From: Victivallales bacterium
GTDB taxonomy: Bacteria > Verrucomicrobiota > Lentisphaeria > Victivallales > JAADHT01
Direction: 5' to 3'
Assembly: GCA_016930955.1 (NCBI GenBank)
Contig: JAFGFR010000196.1
Coordinates: 1 to 8,798, forward strand
DNA: 8,798 bases
Shown here: positions 1 through 6,672 of the stretch, piece by piece
How the letters are laid out: each line of letters starts with the position of its first letter
Position numbering within the stretch: position 1 is the stretch's first letter
Translations under genes and position numbers: made by a program
The notes under the pieces: generated by a model
What the model was told of the DNA's origin: nothing
The model's database searches: none
Seen by the model: the letters and a program-made list of their open reading frames with translations, nothing else

Positions 1-438
1 GGCGCTGTCAAGATGCCGTTTCAGACGCACCAGGCCGAAGGGGAACGAGGAGCTTATCTCGAACCCTGAGACGGGGAACACGCCCCTGACGGGGAAGGAT
101 ATCTCAGGGGCGAGATGCGTCTCCCCCCGAGGCGGGATTGTGTTCACAGACAATACCTTGCCGTATTTCGAATGCACTTCCACCATCCCCTGCGTCGAGT
201 CCGAGGTGTTCCTGATCGTCGCCGAGTCACCTGAGACTTCGCCCTCCGTCATTCGAATGCTGTGGGGGAACTCGAGTCTGACAAGTCTCAGGCAACGCCG
301 GGCATAGAAGACATTGAGGGCAAAGCATGCGCCAAGCAGGCCGATGATGAAAAATATCAAGCCCGACTGCGACTGCATCGAGGAAAGATACAGCAATCCC
401 ATCAGCACAAGTAATGTCGTTCCGCTCTTGCTGGGCAT
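1..438 (-). CDS. DUF58 domain protein, N-terminal part (cut by window edge)
   Basis: The first 146 codons of a gene running off the left edge, read by my own translation of the minus strand. Two hydrophobic segments lie near residues 8-19 and 26-44 (SGLIFFIIGLLGACFALNVF). They are followed by a soluble beta-rich stretch ending in SSSFPFGLVRLKRHL, which matches the 'DPFGL.r..r' signature just before the DUF58 core. DUF58 proteins are membrane-anchored with a vWA-like domain and are usually encoded next to MoxR ATPases, as here; the pair is thought to act in envelope or protein-complex maturation. The start is the first in-frame ATG, 25 nt after the moxR stop. It has no clear SD sequence, so translation may depend on coupling to moxR. 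The DUF58 core itself is outside the window, so the call rests on the N-terminal architecture and the neighbour. Confidence 0.82.
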   Translation of the reverse strand, partial: MPSKSGTTLLVLMGLLYLSSMQSQSGLIFFIIGLLGACFALNVFYARRCLRLVRLEFPHSIRMTEGEVSGDSATIRNTSDSTQGMVEVHSKYGKVLSVNTIPPRGETHLAPEISFPVRGVFPVSGFEISSSFPFGLVRLKRHLDSA

Positions 439-463
439 GGCTTTGTTGCAGTTGATCCTATAT

Positions 464-1414
464 CTAGATCGGCACTTCCACCGAATCGGCGATCCTTTCT
501 ATCGCGCCGTCTCCCGAGGCACTGGCCAGCCTGGTACCTTTGCGCACGATAACCCTGTGCGAGAGCACCGCCGGGGCGGAATGCTTGATGTCGTCCGGGA
601 GAACATAAGATCGCCCCTCAAGCAGCGCTCTTGCCTGACTGTAGCGGAGAAGGTCTAGGGAACCACGCGGGCTGGCCCCGTACTCGAGGAAATCCGACTC
701 CCTGCTGGCCTCGATTATGCCCAGAAGATAGTCATACATGTTTTCGGCCACAGAGACCTCTTTCACCGCCTGTCTCGCGTCGAGCATATCCTTGCAGGTG
801 ACCACTGGTGTCAATGAATCCAGCGGGTCGCTGACCTTTTGCAGCTTCAGCATATCCTTCTCCTTGCCATGATCGAGATAGCCGATGCTCAGGCGCGTTA
901 TGAACCTGTCCATCTGCGAGAAGGGCAGGGGATAGGTGCCCTCGAGCTCGATAGGGTTCTGCGTGGCTATGACAAAGAATATCTCCGGCAGCTCATACTT
1001 GACTCCGTCAACGGTGATCTGGTTCTCCTCCATGGCCTCGAGCAGACACGACTGTGTTCGCGGGGTCGCCCGGTTGATCTCGTCGCCAAGCAGGATGTTG
1101 GCAAAAACCGGACCCTTCCTAAAGCAGAACTCACCACTGTCCTGCTTGTATATGGTCACACCGGTGATGTCAGTGGGAAGAAGGTCCGCTGTGAACTGAA
1201 CCCGCGAGTATATACCGTCAATAGACCTCGATATGGCCTTGGCAAGCAAAGTCTTCCCCACCCCAGGGACATCCTGCAGAAGTATATGCCCTCCCGACAG
1301 GAGGCCAAGAATCGCCTTCCCTACCACATCGTCCTTGCCGATGAAGACTTTTGCTATGTTTTCCTTGAATTTTTTTGCCGTCTCGCATGCGGCCGCGATA
1401 TTGTCATTCTCCAT
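464..1414 (-). CDS. MoxR-family AAA+ ATPase
   Basis: A complete 316-residue MoxR (AAA_3) ATPase, normal in length. Walker A is DVPGVGKT (residues 48-55), Walker B is ILLGDEINRA (107-116) and sensor 1 is ATQNP (150-154). The MoxR hallmark EGTYPLP...DRF follows at about 158-171, and a sensor 2 region (GASPRGSLDLL) lies near the C-terminus. MoxR ATPases act as chaperone-like remodellers, typically with DUF58 and vWA partners; the adjacent DUF58 gene fits this. The ATG start has a GAGG SD at 1422-1425 with a 7-nt spacer. The gene begins 28 nt after the hotdog-protein stop, so it is probably co-transcribed with it. The hallmark reads YPLPFSQMDRF where the usual form is YPLPEAQLDRF, a mild departure. 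Family is certain; the client process is unknown. Confidence 0.96.
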   Translation of the reverse strand: MENDNIAAACETAKKFKENIAKVFIGKDDVVGKAILGLLSGGHILLQDVPGVGKTLLAKAISRSIDGIYSRVQFTADLLPTDITGVTIYKQDSGEFCFRKGPVFANILLGDEINRATPRTQSCLLEAMEENQITVDGVKYELPEIFFVIATQNPIELEGTYPLPFSQMDRFITRLSIGYLDHGKEKDMLKLQKVSDPLDSLTPVVTCKDMLDARQAVKEVSVAENMYDYLLGIIEASRESDFLEYGASPRGSLDLLRYSQARALLEGRSYVLPDDIKHSAPAVLSHRVIVRKGTRLASASGDGAIERIADSVEVPI

Positions 1415-1442
1415 CGGTAAACCTCAAGTTTTTTCTAGTTTT

Positions 1443-1844
1443 TCAGGCGCGAGATTTGCAAAGCATCTCCAGTCTTGCCACGGCCATCTTCCCTCCAGAG
1501 GGGGCAATTTTGCTGATCCTCGCACTCGCACGGGCAAAGTCGCCGTCACGACTCACGGATATTCCCAGCTCTAGCACCTCGCCGGCGCCCACCACATTCA
1601 GGAATTTCCCCCTGCCCACTCGCATCAAAACCGCTTCCCCCCCTAAATACCCCTCAAGAGCAACAAGCACGCACTGAACCTGGCAAATCGCAGGAAGCAC
1701 TGGCATGCCTTGGAAGTGACCCCGAAAGCCTGAGAACTCCTCGGGGAATGCGAACTTCGCAATGAACTTGTCTTCTTCGCCGCCGTCTTCATGGGCTAGG
1801 GAGCGCAAACAGGCTCTGACATCATTCCTTAGGCAACTCGACAC
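1443..1844 (-). CDS. Hotdog-fold FabZ/FabA-like (ApeI-like) dehydratase-family protein
   Basis: A roughly 133-residue single-domain protein of the FabA/FabZ hotdog superfamily, which dehydrates 3-hydroxyacyl-ACP thioesters. The motif FRGHFQGMPVLPAICQVQ matches the family pattern 'F.GHFPG.PVLPGV.Q.E' and keeps the catalytic His of GHF (about residue 43 from this start). The acidic residue at the end of that pattern, the catalytic Glu in FabZ, aligns with Gln, and the P and G positions also differ (GHFQ, LPA). Activity is therefore uncertain; related ApeI-like families vary at this site. I chose GTG at 1844 because GGAGG lies 9 nt upstream (1854-1858). A TTG at 1853 is in frame but directly abuts that SD. 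The gene overlaps the lipoprotein gene by 23 nt, so coupled expression is likely. It could be a dehydratase, a thioesterase-like enzyme or a non-catalytic acyl binder. Confidence 0.8.
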   Translation of the reverse strand: MSSCLRNDVRACLRSLAHEDGGEEDKFIAKFAFPEEFSGFRGHFQGMPVLPAICQVQCVLVALEGYLGGEAVLMRVGRGKFLNVVGAGEVLELGISVSRDGDFARASARISKIAPSGGKMAVARLEMLCKSRA

Positions 1845-2565
1845 CTTTGACAACCTCCAGATTCTTCAACGACAGCACATATCCATGGCTGAAGTTCTCG
1901 TAGCGTATCCTGCCGGGGTAGAGCAAACCGTCATAGTCGGAATAATCCAGATAGAACACCAGGCTCTCCAGTCTATCCCCAAGCAGTATCCTCTTTTCCC
2001 TGAGCACTGTCTCGCCTGTGCCGGGATCAATACCGAAACGCAGCTCTGTCCTGAACTCGCCCTCATCAAAAACGAGGCTCACATATCTCGCGGTGATCCC
2101 GTAGTAAGTCGGCTTCCCTTCAGGGTGGAAGTAAATTCTCCGGGCATCGTCGGCAATCCTTTCGGCCGCCTCCTCCCCGGGGGCGAGTTCAGGCATCACA
2201 AAAACAAACCGGCGCTTCCGGTTAAGCTCTACAAACTCCAGCAACTTCACCCCGGTGGGGCTGATCAGGGAAAGCGCTATGTAGCCCAGCCCGGAATCAT
2301 AGGAGCAAAGCCCGATCGCCGAGCTCGCCTGCCCCTTGAACTCCAGCACCGCAGACTGGCACAGGGTCAGGCGCCTTGCACGGACTTTATCGAATGAGTC
2401 AAAGATTTCCAAGGCATCGGGCTTGACATCGAATGCGTCATAATGAATCTCCGGCACCGATGCGCAGGAAGCGAGCAACGCTGCGCCTAAAACGAGCGCC
2501 GCTGCGGAAAACAACCCGGAGCCAATCGGATCACAAAATAGATTTTTACTTTGCATAGTCAACAC
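1822..2565 (-). CDS. Predicted outer-membrane lipoprotein, LolB-like architecture, function unknown
   Basis: A 247-residue protein with a lipoprotein signal peptide: a hydrophobic run at about residues 17-33, then the lipobox LASC with Cys34 as the lipidation site. The next residues are Ala-Ser rather than Asp, so the Lol pathway would be expected to send it to the outer membrane. The mature part alternates beta-like segments (FKGQASSAIGLC, YIALSLISPTGVKLLEF, RRFVFVMPEL). It ends in YPGRIRYENFSHGYVLSLKNLEV, which resembles the last strands of LolA/LolB-type lipid-binding barrels. That fold call is inferred from pattern only. The GTG start has GGGAGA 6 nt upstream (2572-2577) and overlaps the end of the RNase Y gene by 20 nt; ATG at 2556 is a poorer alternative. 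Its partner is probably the overlapping hotdog protein: a lipid-handling lipoprotein and a thioester-handling enzyme. Confidence 0.8.
   Translation of the reverse strand: MLTMQSKNLFCDPIGSGLFSAAALVLGAALLASCASVPEIHYDAFDVKPDALEIFDSFDKVRARRLTLCQSAVLEFKGQASSAIGLCSYDSGLGYIALSLISPTGVKLLEFVELNRKRRFVFVMPELAPGEEAAERIADDARRIYFHPEGKPTYYGITARYVSLVFDEGEFRTELRFGIDPGTGETVLREKRILLGDRLESLVFYLDYSDYDGLLYPGRIRYENFSHGYVLSLKNLEVVKGVELPKE
1854..1858 (-). promoter_or_regulatory. Shine-Dalgarno that decides the hotdog-protein start
   Basis: GGAGG on the minus strand inside the last codons of the lipoprotein gene. It is 9 nt from the GTG at 1844 but directly abuts the alternative TTG at 1853, so GTG is the better start. 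Its position implies that ribosomes finishing the lipoprotein gene would be placed close to this start. Confidence 0.55.
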
Positions 2566-4087
2566 ATCTGGTCTCCCGGATCACGGAGACCTTTATCTGT
2601 CCGGGATAGTTCATTTCCTTCTCGATGCTGCGGCAGATGTCCCTTGCGAGGTTAGCAGCCTCGTTGTCGGTGATCTTGTCGGGCTCGACGACTACCCTTA
2701 TCTCGCGCCCGGCCTGCAGCGCGTAGCAGCTCTCGACTCCCTTGAAGTTCATTGCGATCCCCTCAAGCTGCTCAAGCCTCTTGAGGTAAAGCTCGGTGGT
2801 CTCGCTTCTGGCTCCCGGGCGAGAGGCACTTAGCGCGTCGCAGACGTTGGTAAGTATGGCGAACAGCGACTCCGGCTCGACATCGTTGTGGTGGGAGGCG
2901 ACGGCGTTGACCACCTCCTTGTCCTCGCCGTTCTTCCTTAAAATATCCGCACCGATGACCGCATGCGAACCCTCAACCTCGTGGTCAACGGCCTTGCCAA
3001 TGTCGTGAAGCAACCCGATCCTCCGCGCCTTAGCCTCGTCAAGTCCCAATTCCGCGGCGATTATGCCCATAAAATAGGCTGTCTCAAGAGAATGCTTCAA
3101 GACATTCTGCGAGAAGCTGTATCTGAAATGCAGTCTGCCGATGAGCTTGATGACCTGAGGCGGCAGCCCGGGCGTGCCTGTCTCCAGTACAGCGGCCTCG
3201 CCAATCTCGAATATCTCGTCGTCAAGCTCCTTGCGGACCTTCTTGATCAAATCCTCGACTCTCGTCGGGTGGATTCGCCCGTCTGATACAAGACGCTCGA
3301 GCAGCCTCTTGGCGACCTCCTTCCTGACGGGGTCGAAGCAGGAGATCACCACAGCCTCGGGAGTATCGTCAATCAGCAAACTGACGCCCGTTGCGGCCTC
3401 GAGCGCACGGATGTTCCTGCCGTCACGCCCGATTATGCGCCCCTTCATCTCGTCGGTCGGGAGCTGTATGGTCGCAGTCGTGCGCTCGTATGTGCATTCC
3501 GAGGAGTATCTCTGCATCGCGTAGGTCATGATCTTCTGGGCCTCGCGCTCGGCCTTTTGCTTCGTCTCCTCCTGTATGCGCCTGATGAGCTGCCCCGACT
3601 CATTGGTCAGCTCTCCCTGGAGTTTCTGCAGCATCATCTCCTGTGCGGACTCACGGTCCAGCCCAGCTATCCTCTGCAGCTCGTCGACCTGTCGCGAGAT
3701 ATGCTTCTGGAGCTCCTCGTCTTTGGCAGTGAGACGCTCCTTGAGCAGATTCACTTCGCCCTCCTTGCGTTCTATCGCCGCCATCCTGGCCTCGAGAGCA
3801 TCTGCCTTCTTCTCTAGATTTGTCTCGCGCTGAACAACCCGTCTCTCTTGGGCAAGAAGCTCCTGCTTCTTCTCCCTTATCTCCTCCTCGACCTCGTCGC
3901 GTATCTTGAGTTTCTCGCTCTTGGCGGCCACCTTGGCTTCCCTGCGGATATGTTCGGCCTCCTTCTCGGCATCCTCCCTGATCCTGTTGGCCGCAACCGC
4001 AGCAGTAGTTCCAAGCATCTTCAGTAAAAACCACATCAGGCCCATCCCAAAGACGAGGCCCAGACTTGCCATCAACCATGGATTCAT
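2546..4087 (-). CDS. rny: Ribonuclease Y (membrane-anchored endoribonuclease)
   Basis: Full-length RNase Y, 513 residues against about 515-520 in the family. An N-terminal membrane helix (about 5-26) is followed by a long charged coiled coil (about 35-185). Next come a KH domain with GRIIGRDGRN (216-225) and an HD domain with His332 of KHSLE, the H361-D362 pair in LLHDIGK, SHH around 398-400 and Asp417 of VCDALSASRPGAR. The C-terminal RNase Y region is also intact. The enzyme starts mRNA decay at the inner membrane, and the metal-binding HD residues are all present. The ATG start is well supported by AAGGAGAG at 4091-4098. It lies 30 nt after the cyclo-ligase stop. Its 3' end overlaps the lipoprotein gene and supplies that gene's SD. 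Confidence 0.98.
   Translation of the reverse strand: MNPWLMASLGLVFGMGLMWFLLKMLGTTAAVAANRIREDAEKEAEHIRREAKVAAKSEKLKIRDEVEEEIREKKQELLAQERRVVQRETNLEKKADALEARMAAIERKEGEVNLLKERLTAKDEELQKHISRQVDELQRIAGLDRESAQEMMLQKLQGELTNESGQLIRRIQEETKQKAEREAQKIMTYAMQRYSSECTYERTTATIQLPTDEMKGRIIGRDGRNIRALEAATGVSLLIDDTPEAVVISCFDPVRKEVAKRLLERLVSDGRIHPTRVEDLIKKVRKELDDEIFEIGEAAVLETGTPGLPPQVIKLIGRLHFRYSFSQNVLKHSLETAYFMGIIAAELGLDEAKARRIGLLHDIGKAVDHEVEGSHAVIGADILRKNGEDKEVVNAVASHHNDVEPESLFAILTNVCDALSASRPGARSETTELYLKRLEQLEGIAMNFKGVESCYALQAGREIRVVVEPDKITDNEAANLARDICRSIEKEMNYPGQIKVSVIRETRCVDYAK
2572..2577 (-). promoter_or_regulatory. Shine-Dalgarno for the lipoprotein GTG start, inside rny
   Basis: GGGAGA on the minus strand lies 6 nt before the GTG at 2565 and within the last ten codons of RNase Y. 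It supports GTG over the in-frame ATG at 2556, which would be 15 nt away. Confidence 0.55.
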
Positions 4088-4117
4088 TTTCTCTCCTTGT
4101 GCAAATAATTGATAAAT

Positions 4118-4750
4118 CTAGTTATATGACCCGTGGCATGTTGAACTGGAATACTTCAAATCCTCTGAGTCAATTAGCGAAAACACAATCCCCTTCTCGG
4201 TAATGATTCTATCCATTCTGACATCATGACAGCAATGTGGGATATGGGGCAAAACCCTTGATGAGTACGACACCCCTACCCTTGTGCCGGGCGATTTTGC
4301 CAGAAGCCGGTCGTAAATCCCCCTGCCCCTTCCGAGCCTGTAGCCTTTGAGATCAAAGGCCATCCCGGGCACAATCCAGGCATCGATGTTCTCCGAACTG
4401 ACAGATGGGCAGCTCTCGGCGGGCTCGGGAATGCCGAGACAAGCCCGGCAGAGCTCCGAGCGGTTAGATATGACGGCCATTTCATAGGAGCAGCCATCTG
4501 CCGAACCTTTCACACGCCTCGGGAAGCAAAGCCTTGCCGTACCTTTGTCCATCAGATTTGTGGCCAGCGGCGACATATCCGGCTCGTGATCCACGGCAGA
4601 GTACAGGGCGATGCACCCGGCACGGGAGATCTCGGGCATTTCTTCAAGCATCTGGCAGATATGCCTGTCAGTCTCGACGCGACCGGACGGGGGTGCAAAA
4701 ATCGGCTCCTCCCGAAGTCTCTCCCTCAAAATTCCCTTCTCGGCACTCAT
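4118..4750 (-). CDS. 5-formyltetrahydrofolate cyclo-ligase
   Basis: A 210-residue protein of the 5-FTHF cyclo-ligase (MTHFS/YgfA) family, which uses ATP to convert 5-formyl-THF to 5,10-methenyl-THF in the cytosolic one-carbon pool. The family signature is clear at about residues 128-148: VPGMAFDLKGYRLGRGRGIYDR. The usual form of its second half is RLGYGGGYYDR, so the nucleotide-binding loop is modified (Tyr to Arg, Gly to Arg, Tyr to Ile). An N-terminal Lys/Arg-rich helix (EKGILRERLRE) and a central FPRRVKG substrate-loop motif also fit. I chose ATG at 4750 because AAGGAG lies 4 nt upstream inside the rarA stop region. A GTG at 4774 would add eight mostly Arg residues that are really the rarA end read in another frame. 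About 20 residues after IITEKGIV form a non-conserved tail. It is coupled to rarA with 1 nt between stop and start. Confidence 0.92.
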   Translation of the reverse strand: MSAEKGILRERLREEPIFAPPSGRVETDRHICQMLEEMPEISRAGCIALYSAVDHEPDMSPLATNLMDKGTARLCFPRRVKGSADGCSYEMAVISNRSELCRACLGIPEPAESCPSVSSENIDAWIVPGMAFDLKGYRLGRGRGIYDRLLAKSPGTRVGVSYSSRVLPHIPHCCHDVRMDRIITEKGIVFSLIDSEDLKYSSSTCHGSYN

Positions 4751-4751
4751 G

Positions 4752-6107
4752 TCACTCCTTCTCCGCCTCCGCACGAAGAACGCTCCAGTGGCGAAGCCTC
4801 TCCGCTATCTTAAGCTCGTAGCCTATCTCCGCAGGCTCATAGTATTTTTTGGAAACTCCAATATAGTCCTGGACAGCGAAATGCCCCTCCTTGTCATGCG
4901 GATAGACGTAGCCTTTGCCGTGCCCGAGCTTCTCGGAGCCCTTGTAGTGCGAGTCACGCAGATGCCTCGGCACCATCTGAACACGATCGCTCCTCACATC
5001 ATCCAGCGCAGCATCCACACCAAGATATGAGGCGTTGCTTTTCGGGGCCGTTGCGCAGTAAGTCACCGCCTGGGCCAGAATTATCCTCGCCTCGGGCATG
5101 CCGATAATCTCCACAGCCTGCAACGCGCTCACTGCCATGCTTAAGGCACGTGGGTCGGCATTGCCTATGTCCTCGGATGCAAATATAGTGATCCGCCGCG
5201 CAATGAACCTTATGTCCTCGCCGGCATGAAGCATCTTAGCCAGCCAATACAAGGCAGCATCCGGGTCGCTGCCGCGCATACTCTTGATGAATGCACTTAT
5301 CGTGTCGTAATGGCCGTCGTCGCCGTATTCCAAAGTCTTCTTCTGTATTGACTCCTCGGCGGACTTGAGGTCAACCACTGTCCTGCCGCCGGACTCGTCA
5401 GTGGTGGCGACAGCTATCTCCAGTGCGTTGAGGGCCCTTCTGGCATCCCCTTCGGAGCGTTCCGCAAGAAAGCGCAGGGCATCATTCTCAAGGATCACCT
5501 CTCCCCTGTCGGGAAAGGCCTTCGGGCTGCAGGCCGTCTTGACAAGCAGGGTTTCTATATCCTCCACGGACAAAGACTCGAGTTGGAAAAGCAGAGACCT
5601 CGAGAGCAACGGCCCGATCACGTAGAAGTTGGGGTTGTGTGTCGTTGCGCCGATAAAGCGGATGTTGCCGTTCTCTATGTCGGGAAGCAGGACATCCTGC
5701 TGCGCCTTGTTGAAACGGTGTATCTCATCTATGAAAATTATAGTTTTCCTGCCGGAAACCATCCGTCTCTGGACAGCCTCGGCAATCTCCTTGCGGATGT
5801 CCGCGACAGTCGAGCCCACCCCGGAAAGCCTCACAAACGCGGAGTCGGTCTTGCCGGCAATCAGCTCGGCGAGGCGGGTCTTCCCCGTCCCCGGAGGACC
5901 GTAAAAGATGATCGAGGCAAACCTGTCGGCATCTATCGCACGGCGAAGCAACTTGCCCGGTGAAAGTATGTGTGACTGCCCGATGTAGTCTTCGAAGCCT
6001 CCGGGGCGCATACGGCCGGCAAGCGGAACATCAGCCCCGAATGAAGATCCAACAGAAGACCCGGCAATGCACGCCGGATCCTCTAGCTCAAAAAGATTGT
6101 CTTCCAT
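4752..6107 (-). CDS. rarA: Replication-associated recombination protein A (RarA/MgsA), AAA+ ATPase
   Basis: A complete 451-residue RarA/MgsA/WRNIP1-family protein, which acts at stalled replication forks and interacts with SSB and the clamp-loader system. The N-terminus carries PLAGRMRPGGFEDYIGQSH, the family's opening motif. Walker A is GPPGTGKT (70-77), Walker B is IIFIDEIHRFNKAQQD (123-138), sensor 1 is GATTHNPNF (153-161) and the arginine finger is in LLSRSLLF (about 167-174). The C-terminal tetramerisation domain is intact, including EDIGNADPRAL and the ending HGKGYVYPHDKEGHF. The ATG start is supported by the conserved N-terminus, though its SD is weak (GGGA about 10 nt upstream). The gene overlaps the 3' end of a small ORF upstream and sits 1 nt from the cyclo-ligase start. 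It is an ordinary housekeeping copy with nothing missing. Confidence 0.97.
   Translation of the reverse strand: MEDNLFELEDPACIAGSSVGSSFGADVPLAGRMRPGGFEDYIGQSHILSPGKLLRRAIDADRFASIIFYGPPGTGKTRLAELIAGKTDSAFVRLSGVGSTVADIRKEIAEAVQRRMVSGRKTIIFIDEIHRFNKAQQDVLLPDIENGNIRFIGATTHNPNFYVIGPLLSRSLLFQLESLSVEDIETLLVKTACSPKAFPDRGEVILENDALRFLAERSEGDARRALNALEIAVATTDESGGRTVVDLKSAEESIQKKTLEYGDDGHYDTISAFIKSMRGSDPDAALYWLAKMLHAGEDIRFIARRITIFASEDIGNADPRALSMAVSALQAVEIIGMPEARIILAQAVTYCATAPKSNASYLGVDAALDDVRSDRVQMVPRHLRDSHYKGSEKLGHGKGYVYPHDKEGHFAVQDYIGVSKKYYEPAEIGYELKIAERLRHWSVLRAEAEKE
4755..4760 (-). promoter_or_regulatory. Shine-Dalgarno for the cyclo-ligase, inside the rarA 3' end
   Basis: AAGGAG on the minus strand forms the last two sense codons of rarA, with the rarA TGA stop next and the cyclo-ligase ATG 4 nt from the SD. 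This is a typical coupled junction. It excludes the longer start at 4774, which lies upstream of it. Confidence 0.65.
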
Positions 6108-6376
6108 CGCCGCATTCCCGGTTCAAGGAATGAGGCTCGGCAGATGTTCTTTTGCTTGATCGTAAGTTTCTCTATACGGCAAGACAACCCGGGGCCGGAC
6201 ACCCTGAAGACCTCGCAGCCTTCGCGCCGACCTCCCCCCGGGCCTATATCCATGCTGCCGCCGCGGCAAAACCGCTCAAACAAAGGCATCCGGCAGGAAA
6301 CACCCGCCAGAAACCCCTGAATATAAATCATGCAGGCAACAATCAGAACCAGAACAACTATCAAAAGCCAACTCAT
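6083..6376 (-). CDS. Small predicted membrane protein upstream of rarA, function unknown
   Basis: A 97-codon ORF at the head of the minus-strand run. The first 27 residues form a strong membrane helix (MSWLLIVVLVLIVACMIY...), followed by a Cys-, Gly- and Arg-rich region with no family I recognise. Third codon positions in the second half are GC-rich like the neighbouring genes, and the ORF overlaps the rarA start by 25 nt, which would suit translational coupling. Against it, AGGA directly abuts the ATG rather than sitting 5-9 nt upstream, and the C-terminus has no recognisable features. A TTGACA promoter-like hexamer also lies just before the start. If real, it is likely an inner-membrane protein with a cytoplasmic tail; otherwise this is the rarA leader. 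Confidence 0.45.
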   Translation of the reverse strand: MSWLLIVVLVLIVACMIYIQGFLAGVSCRMPLFERFCRGGSMDIGPGGGRREGCEVFRVSGPGLSCRIEKLTIKQKNICRASFLEPGMRRWKTIFLS

Positions 6377-6387
6377 TCCTGTGTCAA
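6357..6387 (-). promoter_or_regulatory. Candidate sigma70-type promoter for the rarA run
   Basis: On the minus strand a perfect TTGACA (6387-6382) is followed after 19 nt by GATAGT (6362-6357), a 4-of-6 match to TATAAT. The spacer is longer than the optimal 17. If used, transcription would begin inside the small ORF and leave a leader of over 200 nt before rarA, which would argue that the ORF is not translated from this transcript. This rests on pattern matching alone. Confidence 0.22.
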
Positions 6388-6672
6388 ACTTTAAATTTTT
6401 AACTCAAAATCAATAATCTGCAACCAACCGACACTTTCAGGTACACATACCCGCTAGCGCAGAAGTAATCTATCACCGCAACAAGTCAAATAAAAGCCGC
6501 TCTTGCAAAAAAATCGCTCTTTTCTGCGAAATCCGCAACACCACGCCCGTTTTTCACATCATTACATCTATAAACCGACTGATTTCGGCAAACACGATTT
6601 GTTTTTTCGTGGACACATGTTAATGTCAGGGGTGTTGTCTGGGGCTGGCCTTGGATCAGGAGCAAGAAAGAC
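6377..6672. other. Divergent intergenic region between the rarA run and sppA
   Basis: About 296 bases with no convincing ORF, clearly more AT-rich than the flanking genes. It must supply promoters for both directions if the small ORF upstream of rarA is real. Promoter-like pieces are weak: TATAAA at 6569-6574 on the plus strand without a good -35, and an AT run near 6390-6420 on the minus strand. A short inverted repeat (CACGA at 6593-6597, TCGTG at 6607-6611, loop TTTGTTTTT) sits upstream of sppA; with a 5-bp stem it is too weak to call a terminator or operator. CCGCAACA occurs twice (about 6477-6484 and 6533-6540). I could not fold a 6S-like or other known RNA here by eye. Confidence 0.6.

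Noticed and set aside
1762..2397. 211-codon plus-strand ORF opposite the lipoprotein gene
   Set aside because: The minus-strand frame has a signal peptide, a lipobox and a coupled SD. The plus frame has no domain and is best explained as a shadow.
6593..6611. Inverted repeat with a T-rich loop, possible terminator
   Set aside because: The stem is only 5 bp, the T run is in the loop rather than after the stem, and it sits just upstream of sppA, where a terminator would make little sense.
6395..6672. 6S RNA, which in some bacteria lies near the 5-FTHF cyclo-ligase gene
   Set aside because: I could not find the long imperfect hairpin with a central bubble by eye, and the region is next to rarA and sppA rather than the cyclo-ligase gene. 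A covariance search would be decisive.
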